Assembly (NCBI GenBank): GCA_003818675.1
Contig: RPPD01000204.1
Coordinates: 1 to 5,123, forward strand
From: Spirochaetaceae bacterium
GTDB taxonomy: Bacteria > Spirochaetota > Spirochaetia > SZUA-6 > RPPD01
Direction of reading: 5' to 3'
DNA length: 5,123 nucleotides
A model generated the notes under the pieces. It saw nothing but the letters and a program-made list of their open reading frames with translations, ran no database searches and was not told where the DNA came from. A program made the translations under genes and the position numbers. Shown in pieces: positions 1 to 5,123 of this stretch (position 1 is its first letter; every line of letters starts with the position of its first letter).

Positions 1-812
1 GCCCCTGCAAACGGGGCCGCAGGAACACCAAACCGGGCTTCTGCCATTCGCGCAGATTGCCCGAAAATGTCCGCCGTTATTGCAGTTCTGCTGTCCCTGA
101 ATGACCGGTTGTGACAGGAATAGGAAAACATGATCGATTGCCAGGAAAGATCTTCTTCACGCAAAAACCCCACCACACGCACTTCAGGATCAGTCGGCCC
201 TCCCGGCGATCGTGTGATGGGTACCATGGAGTTCACGCCCGACCACCTGGTTTTATCAGACTGAAAAATACGCCTGTTGATTCCCACCGGAGAAATTCCC
301 ATCCCGGCTGCCACGTATACCGTTTTCAAATTTGCACGAGCATTCGCAATGCCCGCGACAAGACGGTCTCGCAGTTCCCTCGTATAGCGGACATTGGGGT
401 TTTCATCCTTTGCGTCTCCCCAGGCGAGCACTGGTCCACTGTGATTGTGCGTTGCCGAAAGGAATATGCTCTCTTTTTCCAATGACACAGCCCGTGCGAT
501 TTCGTCAATCAGGACATCTGCCGTAGCGTAAAGTCCGCACAGGTCCAGCGAGATGAGCATGAGTTCCGATGCTCCAAGTCTCATGGAGACAATTCTGGCG
601 GCAAGCGGATCCAGAACGCGTCCGGACAGAGGGCGGTTGGGATAACCTGCAAGTGAAACAGGAAAGCCCGGAGTTATGTCCACAGTTGTTGCTCCGCACA
701 GAAGCTTACCCTCATTCTGTTCCATCTGAGTGGTATTCACGTCTGCTTTTCCTGCACATCCAAAAAGCATGCAGGCGTATGCGAGCAACACGGTGAAGTT
801 TCCTCTTTTCAT
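1..812 (-). CDS. Neutral/alkaline ceramidase-like lipoprotein, N-terminal part (runs off left edge)
   Basis: I translated the minus strand from ATG at 812; 270 codons are open to the window edge, so the C-terminal part is missing. The start has a good ribosome binding site (AAGGAG at 819-824, 6-base spacing). Residues 1-19 form a short basic then hydrophobic signal ending in the lipobox L16-F-G-C19, so export and lipidation on C19 are likely. The mature part has hallmarks of the neutral/alkaline non-lysosomal ceramidase N-terminal domain: D45-ITP, AGYPNR near 55-60, the ISLDLCGL strand near 87-94, the signature THNHSGP at 121-127, GINRR near 177-181, TDPEVRVV near 207-214, H234 in SCHN, and ITADIFG near 245-251. 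By family analogy H122/H124 and H234 would be zinc ligands. Bacterial members often act on unknown substrates, so the family is fairly sure but ceramide hydrolysis is only inferred. It lies 37 bp behind the MarR gene, with no terminator seen between them. Confidence 0.85.
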   Translation of the reverse strand, partial: MKRGNFTVLLAYACMLFGCAGKADVNTTQMEQNEGKLLCGATTVDITPGFPVSLAGYPNRPLSGRVLDPLAARIVSMRLGASELMLISLDLCGLYATADVLIDEIARAVSLEKESIFLSATHNHSGPVLAWGDAKDENPNVRYTRELRDRLVAGIANARANLKTVYVAAGMGISPVGINRRIFQSDKTRWSGVNSMVPITRSPGGPTDPEVRVVGFLREEDLSWQSIMFSYSCHNRSFRDSRTAITADIFGQSARMAEARFGVPAAPFAG

Positions 813-849
813 TCAAATCTCCTTGTCATTTTATGTGTTTCAGGGAAGC

Positions 850-1287
850 TCATTCCTCTCCCTGTTTCTGCAAGGCAAAAGCCCGGATAATTTTTTGGCA
901 TCCCGAGGTGAAGGACTTTAATTCTTCCGGTTGCAAGCTCTTCAGACGATCTTCAATGTGCGCATCAAGTTCCGCTTTTTTTTTATTGCACAATTTCTTG
1001 CCTTCGGCCGTAATACGCGCAATACGGATCCTCATGTCACTTTTATCCCTCAAAACCGTTATGTATTTCATCTTCTCCAGATATGCGATAACAGGCGAAA
1101 GGTTAGTCTTCGTGATCTTTGTGCAGATTCCTATCTCATTCAAGGCGGCTGGCCCGCAGTCCGCAAGACGCATGAGCACCCGGAAGTGGCTGTAGGTCAA
1201 TTTGTCCGGAAAATCCAGTTGATGGATGAACACCTTCTCCATCAGAAGGTTCTTGGCGTGTATCGCTTGCCGGATTATCTGATCCAT
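850..1287 (-). CDS. MarR-family transcriptional regulator
   Basis: This 145-residue protein has the usual length and layout of MarR regulators, which act as winged-helix dimers and usually repress their own and neighbouring genes in response to small ligands. Residues 1-29 form the N-terminal dimerisation helix. Residues 30-75 hold the helix-turn-helix, with LTYSHFRVLMRLAD opening and the recognition-helix region ITKTNLSPVIAYLEKM near 58-73. The wing follows as D81-KSD-MRIR near 81-88, a variant of the usual D-x-R-D-x-R. RITAEGKKL near 91-99 leads into the C-terminal dimerisation helices. ATG at 1287 is the first possible ATG after an in-frame upstream stop and has no Shine-Dalgarno sequence; M16 is possible but would cut the N-terminal helix. 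It is probably cotranscribed with the ceramidase-like gene and autoregulated through palindromes over its promoter. C44, C55, C100 and C130 are present, but redox sensing is not evident from the sequence. Confidence 0.9.
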   Translation of the reverse strand: MDQIIRQAIHAKNLLMEKVFIHQLDFPDKLTYSHFRVLMRLADCGPAALNEIGICTKITKTNLSPVIAYLEKMKYITVLRDKSDMRIRIARITAEGKKLCNKKKAELDAHIEDRLKSLQPEELKSFTSGCQKIIRAFALQKQGEE

Positions 1288-1291
1288 ATTG

Positions 1292-1324
1292 GTTATATTA
1301 TCATAACTATTTACAATTTGTCAA
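1292..1324. promoter_or_regulatory. Two candidate MarR operators overlapping the -10 and -35
   Basis: An inverted repeat GTTAT-N6-ATAAC lies at 1292-1307 over the -10. An imperfect 15-base palindrome TTnACAAnTTGTnAA lies at 1310-1324 over the -35; its only internal mismatched pair is 1312/1322. Both have the size and AT-rich symmetry typical of MarR sites, and their position would block RNA polymerase. Binding by the neighbouring MarR protein is inferred from position. Confidence 0.5.
1295..1324 (-). promoter_or_regulatory. Sigma70-like promoter of the marR-lipoprotein unit
   Basis: On the minus strand a perfect TTGACA -35 (1319-1324) is followed by TAATAT (1295-1300, 18-base spacer) or GATAAT (1297-1302, 16-base spacer). 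The expected transcription start falls at about 1287-1291, on or a few bases ahead of the MarR ATG at 1287. This leaves no room for a ribosome binding site, and none is seen. Confidence 0.7.
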
Positions 1325-1348
1325 TAGCTCCCCCGCCGCATGCCTGTT

Positions 1349-1391
1349 CGCAATTTCATGCCACTAGGCATATTGCGCATTGCGCTATAAT
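1349..1391 (+). promoter_or_regulatory. Repeat-rich putative control region and -10 box upstream of the FHA gene
   Basis: A bulged inverted repeat spans 1349-1377: CGCAAT, TTC, ATGCC, ACTA, GGCAT, ATTGCG. The arms pair over 11 bases except for the extra TTC on the left. It runs into a tandem heptamer ATTGCGC x2 (1372-1385), which also contains the palindrome GCGCA-T-TGCGC (1375-1385). TATAAT follows at once at 1386-1391. No convincing -35 is found 16-18 bases upstream, so a protein bound to the repeats may help polymerase, or the -10 may be fortuitous. The leader to the FHA start would be about 58 bases. Confidence 0.4.
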
Positions 1392-1455
1392 TGGCGATAA
1401 AGGCAGTAGAAACATTTTCTGGTTTCTGGTATCATATTCTTTTGGGAGGCGGGAT

Positions 1456-1800
1456 ATGGACAACAAGTCTACCATCATCTCAGATGGGAGTTTCGGCAAA
1501 AGGCTGTCCAAGATCAAAAAACATGGAGCTCTCATGCTATCCTATATGGGAAAAGACCTTCCTATTGTGGGAAAAATCAGCATCGGCCGGGAGCCTTCAA
1601 ACACAATCATGATAGACGACAGTCTTGTCTCGCGTCACCATGCAATGGTGCAGAAGATCAAGGAAACATATTTTATCAAGGACATGGAAAGCACCAACGG
1701 CACATTTGTGAACAGCAAGCAGATCTCTTCGGACAACTATGTTAAACTCAGGAAGGGAGATGTTGTCCGCATCGGCAGGACAGAAATTGTTGTTCAGTGA
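1456..1800 (+). CDS. Small stand-alone FHA-domain protein
   Basis: This 114-residue protein is little more than one forkhead-associated (FHA) domain, a beta-sandwich that binds phosphothreonine peptides, usually as part of Ser/Thr kinase signalling. The conserved positions are clear: G44-R45-E in SIGRE, the S59-R60-H-H-A loop, and N81-G82-T in STNGTF, with the last strands LRKGDVVRIG near 98-107. No kinase, helix-turn-helix or membrane segment is attached; the protein looks cytosolic. A tail of roughly 25 residues precedes the domain and contains S5, T6 and S9, a layout recalling GarA/OdhI-type FHA regulators, though their TT motif is not present. ATG 1456 is chosen because GGGAGG lies at 1444-1449 with 6-base spacing; the frame is open further upstream, but there it runs antisense to marR. 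It is divergent from marR and points toward the redox operon, 202 bp away. The target is unknown. Confidence 0.88.
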   Translation: MDNKSTIISDGSFGKRLSKIKKHGALMLSYMGKDLPIVGKISIGREPSNTIMIDDSLVSRHHAMVQKIKETYFIKDMESTNGTFVNSKQISSDNYVKLRKGDVVRIGRTEIVVQ

Positions 1801-1834
1801 TTTTTATGGTCTTCTGCCTTTGTTATTATTCCAC

Positions 1835-1863
1835 TTGACTAGTACATTATTTTTACATTAAAT
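1835..1863 (+). promoter_or_regulatory. Possible sigma70 promoter upstream of the redox operon
   Basis: TTGACT (1835-1840, 5 of 6 to consensus) and TTAAAT (1858-1863, 4 of 6) are separated by an ideal 17 bases in an AT-rich spacer. Transcripts from here would pass through the hairpin at 1897-1919 before reaching the NuoE-like gene. AT-rich DNA yields such matches by chance, so confidence is modest. Confidence 0.35.
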
Positions 1864-1896
1864 TAAGTGAAGGCGTTGCCAGTATTGTAAGTTTTT

Positions 1897-1919
1897 AGCT
1901 GAAACGGCTGATTTTTTTT
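1897..1919 (+). terminator. Weak Rho-independent terminator (or attenuator) after the FHA gene
   Basis: The stem AGCTG/CGGCT has five pairs, one of them a G-U, closed by an AAA loop at 1897-1909. It is followed by GA and eight T residues (1912-1919). It lies 97 bases after the FHA stop, in the right direction to end that transcript. The stem is short, so termination may be partial. Confidence 0.45.
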
Positions 1920-1927
1920 AAACATTT

Positions 1928-1945
1928 ATGTGATCTATTTCACAA
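1928..1945. promoter_or_regulatory. Rex- or CRP/FNR-type operator upstream of the redox operon
   Basis: A perfect TGTGA-N6-TCACA palindrome occupies 1929-1944. The right half with its flank, TTCACAA (1939-1945), matches all seven bases of the Rex half-site in TTGTGAA-N4-TTCACAA; the left half matches five of seven. The same bases also fit CRP/FNR-family sites. AATAAT at 1954-1959 could be a -10, which would put the palindrome across the -35 zone, a repressor position. For an NAD(H)-linked enzyme, control by the NADH/NAD+ sensor Rex is the attractive reading, but the sequence cannot separate it from a CRP/FNR-like factor. Confidence 0.55.
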
Positions 1946-2002
1946 TAATCAGCAATAATATTACAAAAAACTACTCATGATTTTTTCATATAAGGAGCGG
2001 CA

Positions 2003-2542
2003 ATGAGCGCAAAACAACGCAAAACATGCACCTGCAGCAAAGAGTCTGATGAACAGGAACTGCTCGCATGCCTTGATGACATCATAGCGGAGTATAAATC
2101 AAAACCAGGGGCACTAATACCGATTCTTCAACATGCGCAGACACTGTTTGGATATCTGCCTGACGACGTGCTTAGAAAAATAGCGAGAGAACTTAACAAA
2201 TCCCTCTCCGAGGTCACGGGTGTAGTATCCTTCTACTCCTTTTTTTCAACTGTTCCACGAGGCAAGTATCTCATCCGCGTTTGCCTGGGTACAGCATGTT
2301 ATGTCAGAGGCGGTAAAGAGGTGCTGGAAGCATTCAAACACAAACTGGGTATCGATGTGGGCCAGACTACGGAAGACAGGATGTTCTCACTTGACATCGG
2401 CAGATGCTTCGGTGCATGCGGCCTGGCCCCTGTGATCATGGTGAATGATGACGTGCACCAAAGGGTCAAATCCTCCAAAATTGGTGAGATAATCGACCTC
2501 TACAAGTCCGCTGAAAACAATGGAAACGGAGCACACTCATGA
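2003..2542 (+). CDS. NuoE/HydC-like thioredoxin-fold [2Fe-2S] subunit
   Basis: This is the small electron-transfer subunit that partners NuoF-type flavoproteins in complex I, bifurcating hydrogenases (HydC), formate dehydrogenases and Stn transhydrogenases. The 179-residue length is normal for the family. Residues 19-80 form the helical N-terminal half, with PGALIPILQHAQTLFGYLP near 35-53 and EVTGVVSFYSFF near 70-81. The thioredoxin-like half supplies the [2Fe-2S] ligands C94-x4-C99 (CLGTAC) and C135-x3-C139 (CFGAC). Extra cysteines C9, C11 and C23 near the N terminus are not part of the family motif. The start is supported by TAAGGAG at 1991-1997, 5 bases before ATG 2003. Its stop overlaps the next start (ATGA at 2539-2542), the mark of translational coupling and of two subunits made together. 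It should sit in the cytoplasm next to the FMN domain of the following protein. The gene is AT-richer than most of that partner gene. The family is certain; which complex it belongs to is not. Confidence 0.95.
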   Translation: MSAKQRKTCTCSKESDEQELLACLDDIIAEYKSKPGALIPILQHAQTLFGYLPDDVLRKIARELNKSLSEVTGVVSFYSFFSTVPRGKYLIRVCLGTACYVRGGKEVLEAFKHKLGIDVGQTTEDRMFSLDIGRCFGACGLAPVIMVNDDVHQRVKSSKIGEIIDLYKSAENNGNGAHS

Positions 2543-5123
2543 AAAGCGCGGCAAAAACAATTTCCAGGATAACCTCTCCTGTTGATCTGGCCAATCTGAA
2601 AAAAGATATTCTCACAAAACAACAAACATGCGCCAGGGATTGCACTCATCGCATACTCATCTGCATGGGCGGAGGATGCATTGCTTCTGGTTCAACGCAG
2701 ATCCGTGACAACCTCAAAGCTGAACTCAAGAAAAACAAGCTGGACAAATCCGTAATCATAACAGAGACAGGGTGTCTTGGACCCTGCGCTGCAGGTCCTG
2801 TACTCACTGTTATGCCAGATGGAACATTTTACCAGGACATCAAGCCAGAGGATGTAACCTTAATCGTCAAAGACCATATCATGGCGGGCAAGCCCGTTGA
2901 AAAACTGCTTAACAAAGACCAAATCACAGGCAAGGCAAATGCCAAAGCAGAAAATATTGAGTTTTTCAAACAGCAGACAAAGATTGTACTGCGTAACTGT
3001 GGAATCATAGATCCATTGAATATTGAAGATTACATAGCCCGTGAGGGCTATTCCGCGCTCGCCAATATCCTTGCAAAAATGAAACCCGAGGACGTTATCG
3101 CTGAGATGAAGGTCTCCGGCCTTCGCGGCCGCGGCGGCGCGGGATTCCCGACATGGATGAAGTGGGATTTCGCGCGCCAGTCACAGGGCAAGGTGAAATA
3201 CGTGCTCTGCAACGCGGATGAGGGAGATCCTGGCGCTTTTATGGACCGCAGCGTTCTCGAGGGAGACCCCCACAGCATCATAGAAGGCATGACAATAGCG
3301 GCATTTGCGGTTGGCGCGCATGAAGGCTATGTCTATGTGCGTGCAGAATACCCTCTCGCGGTTGAACGCTTGTCAGCTGCGATAACCGCAGCCAAAAAGC
3401 GCGGACTTTTAGGCCGTAAAATATTCGGCACTGATTTTTCCTTCGATCTTGAAATACGAATGGGCTCAGGCGCCTTTGTATGCGGCGAAGAGACTGCGCT
3501 TATGACCTCAATTGAAGGCAAGCGCGGAGAACCTCGTCCCAGGCCGCCCTTCCCTGCTGTAAAGGGTCTTTTTGACAAGCCTTCTGTTTTAAATAACGTT
3601 GAAACCTATGCAAATGTCCCTGTGATTTTTCAAAAAGGCGCTTCATGGTATGCAGGATTTGGCACAGCAAAGTCCAAGGGCACAAAGGTCTTTGCCCTTG
3701 CAGGCGCTGTCGTCAACACCGGTCTTGTAGAAGTACCTGTAGGCACAACCCTGGGACAGCTTATCTACGACATAGGCGGAGGCATCAAGGATAACCGCGA
3801 GTACAAGGCAGCCCAGATCGGCGGACCATCCGGCGGATGCATACCAAAACAGCACCTGAACGTTGCGCTTGACTATGAATCCCTGCAGGAGCTTGGTGCA
3901 ATCATGGGCTCTGGCGGACTTATTGTCATGGACGACCAGACCTGCATGGTGGACGTCGCCCGTTTCTTCCTTGAGTTTGTTCAGGAGGAATCCTGCGGCA
4001 AGTGCGTACCCTGCCGTGTCGGCACAAAACGCATGCTTGAAATTCTTGAAAGAATCACATCTGGAGCGGGCGAGGAAGAGGACATAGACCGCTTGATCGA
4101 ACTCGGAAATATCATCAAGGAAACCGCGCTCTGCGGCCTGGGCCAGACAGCCCCCAACCCGGTACTCTCAACAATCAGGCACTTCAGGCATGAGTATGAA
4201 GAACACATCAGAAACAAGCGCTGCGAGGCGGGTGTATGTCCCAAGCTCGTACGCGCTCCTTGTCAGAGCGCCTGCCCAGCGCAGGTGGATGTTCCCGGAT
4301 TTGTCGCACTCGTGTCGCAGAAAAGATATGCGGAAGCTCTGCGTGTTCACCGCGAGCGCAATCCATTTGCGGCTGTCTGCGCCCGCGTCTGTTTCCATAC
4401 CTGTGAAAACAAGTGCCGCCGCGCTTCGCTTGATGATTCAGTGGCAATACGCGCAGTTAAGCGCTTTATGGTTGACCAGGAGGTCACGATACAGCTCCCG
4501 CGCATGATCGAGGACCCTGTCGCGGCAGCCAGGAAAGTGGCCATAGTCGGCGCCGGACCTGCCGGTCTTTCTGCCGCATATTTCCTGGCCCGCCTTGGCT
4601 ACAAACCGGTTGTATTTGAATCAGAGCCAAGGCCTGGCGGAATGCTCGTGCAGACCATTCCTGCCTACAGGCTGCCGCGCGAAGTTCTCGCCCGCGAGAT
4701 CCGCATGATCGAACACATGGGCGTTGAACTTAAAACCGGCAAAAAGCTCGGAAAAGACTTTTCGCTAAAACAGCTGCGCGAAGAGGGCTATGATTCCATT
4801 TTCCTGGGCATTGGAGCACAGAAGCCTGTAACTCTTGGAGTTCCAGGCGAGGATGCAGAAGGCGTCGTTGAGTCGCTTGATTTCCTGCGTGAATACAACA
4901 TCCGCGGCTCCGTACCAGTCGGCAAGAACGTCATAGTAGTAGGCGGCGGAAACGCGGCCATTGACGCGGCCCGCACGGCACAGCGTCTCGGCGCAAAATC
5001 AGTCACAATCATCTACCGCCGCACGCGCGAGGAAATGCCCGCCTATGACGAGGAAATCCACGAGGCTATCCAGGAAGGCGTGCAGCTGAAGCTTTTGACA
5101 GCTCCTGTTTCCATTGTCAAGAA
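2539..5123 (+). CDS. HydB/NuoF-like flavoprotein fused to a GltD/NfnL-like FAD/NADPH module (runs off right edge)
   Basis: I read this frame codon by codon: 861 codons are open and no stop is met before the edge. Domains in order: a thioredoxin-like [2Fe-2S] domain with C42-x4-C47 and C79-x3-C83; the NuoF core with the FMN loop GRGGAGFPT (197-205), NADEGDPGAF (225-234) and CGEETAL from C315; an SLBB-like segment near 388-440; and the [4Fe-4S] site C486-x2-C489-x2-C492 with C532 in LCGLG. After RCEAGVC (561-567) a GltD-type region begins: CQSACPA (575-581), VDVPGF, then C614-x3-C618-x3-C622-x3-C626. The FAD Rossmann motif VGAGPAG (670-676) and an NADP(H)-type motif GGGNAA (802-807) followed by YRR near 826-828 come next. 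HydB normally ends in a two-cluster ferredoxin domain at this point; here GltD replaces it. GGAG at 2528-2531 and the ATGA overlap support the start. The likely role is cytoplasmic electron transfer, possibly bifurcation, linking NAD(H), NADP(H) and a third carrier. Hydrogenase, formate dehydrogenase and transhydrogenase remain open. The last part of the NADPH/FAD domain and any C-terminal additions are missing. Confidence 0.93.
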   Translation, partial: MKSAAKTISRITSPVDLANLKKDILTKQQTCARDCTHRILICMGGGCIASGSTQIRDNLKAELKKNKLDKSVIITETGCLGPCAAGPVLTVMPDGTFYQDIKPEDVTLIVKDHIMAGKPVEKLLNKDQITGKANAKAENIEFFKQQTKIVLRNCGIIDPLNIEDYIAREGYSALANILAKMKPEDVIAEMKVSGLRGRGGAGFPTWMKWDFARQSQGKVKYVLCNADEGDPGAFMDRSVLEGDPHSIIEGMTIAAFAVGAHEGYVYVRAEYPLAVERLSAAITAAKKRGLLGRKIFGTDFSFDLEIRMGSGAFVCGEETALMTSIEGKRGEPRPRPPFPAVKGLFDKPSVLNNVETYANVPVIFQKGASWYAGFGTAKSKGTKVFALAGAVVNTGLVEVPVGTTLGQLIYDIGGGIKDNREYKAAQIGGPSGGCIPKQHLNVALDYESLQELGAIMGSGGLIVMDDQTCMVDVARFFLEFVQEESCGKCVPCRVGTKRMLEILERITSGAGEEEDIDRLIELGNIIKETALCGLGQTAPNPVLSTIRHFRHEYEEHIRNKRCEAGVCPKLVRAPCQSACPAQVDVPGFVALVSQKRYAEALRVHRERNPFAAVCARVCFHTCENKCRRASLDDSVAIRAVKRFMVDQEVTIQLPRMIEDPVAAARKVAIVGAGPAGLSAAYFLARLGYKPVVFESEPRPGGMLVQTIPAYRLPREVLAREIRMIEHMGVELKTGKKLGKDFSLKQLREEGYDSIFLGIGAQKPVTLGVPGEDAEGVVESLDFLREYNIRGSVPVGKNVIVVGGGNAAIDAARTAQRLGAKSVTIIYRRTREEMPAYDEEIHEAIQEGVQLKLLTAPVSIVK

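Noticed and set aside
111..526. Plus-strand open frames at 111-485 and 332-526
   Set aside because: They are antisense to the ceramidase-like gene, whose translation shows clear family motifs; the plus-strand peptides show none.
1367..1385. Possible sigma54 promoter (GGCAT ... TTGCGC)
   Set aside because: The distance from the GG to the downstream GC dinucleotides does not match the fixed 10-base spacing of -24/-12 elements.
1416..1429. Tandem TTTCTGG x2 in the FHA leader
   Set aside because: Two copies of a 7-base word with no symmetry or link to a promoter element; too little to call a functional repeat.
931..1455. A longer FHA protein starting at 931, with about 175 extra N-terminal residues
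   Set aside because: The extension runs antisense through marR, shows no domain, and lacks a start signal; ATG 1456 has GGGAGG at ideal spacing and begins just before the FHA fold.
1977..2006. Nine-codon open frame (ATG 1977) whose stop overlaps the NuoE-like start
   Set aside because: No ribosome binding site precedes it, and its codons include the downstream Shine-Dalgarno itself. The overlap is probably chance, though translational coupling cannot be excluded.
4200..4280. Suspicion that NuoF and GltD parts are two genes merged by an error
   Set aside because: Every codon across the junction reads cleanly in one frame, with no stop, no start preceded by a Shine-Dalgarno sequence, and HydB-tail then GltD motifs in direct succession.
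3048..5012. Several minus-strand open frames of 60-87 codons, and small plus-strand frames near 3863 and 4190
   Set aside because: All lie inside the NuoF-GltD coding frame, which has conserved motifs along its full length; they look like by-products of GC-rich codons.
1..5123. CRISPR arrays, tRNA/rRNA genes, insertion sequences, prophage or defence genes
   Set aside because: No regularly spaced repeats, RNA-gene sequence features, terminal inverted repeats or transposase-like frames were seen on either strand.

Overview
The window fits an anaerobic, probably diderm, fermentative or syntrophic/acetogenic bacterium. It carries the start of a NAD(P)H/ferredoxin-type flavin iron-sulfur complex and, on the other strand, a predicted lipoprotein. 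Nothing here fixes the lineage. Base composition is uneven: the 1801-2002 spacer and the start of the large redox gene are AT-rich, and the rest of that gene is GC-rich.

Minus strand, 1-1287: a two-gene unit reads leftwards. A MarR-family regulator (850-1287) is followed 37 bp later by a secreted lipoprotein with a neutral/alkaline ceramidase-type N-terminal domain (1-812). The lipoprotein gene runs off the left edge. A sigma70-like promoter sits directly against the MarR start codon, so that mRNA may be leaderless. The promoter overlaps two palindromes that look like an autoregulatory operator.

Divergent spacer, 1288-1455: this holds the marR promoter and operators, then a bulged inverted repeat, a tandem heptamer and a TATAAT box facing the plus-strand gene.

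Plus strand, 1456-1800: a small stand-alone FHA (phosphothreonine-binding) protein with no effector domain.

Spacer, 1801-2002: a possible promoter, a short hairpin followed by a T-run, and a TGTGA-N6-TCACA palindrome that fits Rex or CRP/FNR-type regulators, ahead of the redox operon.

Plus strand, 2003-5123: two overlapping genes. The first is a NuoE/HydC-like [2Fe-2S] protein. The second is a very large HydB/NuoF-like flavoprotein whose reading frame continues without a stop into a GltD/NfnL-like FAD/NADPH module and runs off the right edge. Thioredoxin-like [2Fe-2S], FMN/NAD(H), [4Fe-4S], then double-cluster FAD/NADP(H) domains in one chain suggest an enzyme that moves electrons between NAD(H), NADP(H) and a further carrier (ferredoxin, H2 or formate). 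This resembles bifurcating HydABC, Hyl/formate dehydrogenase and Stn-type transhydrogenases. The partner subunit that would decide among these lies beyond the window.
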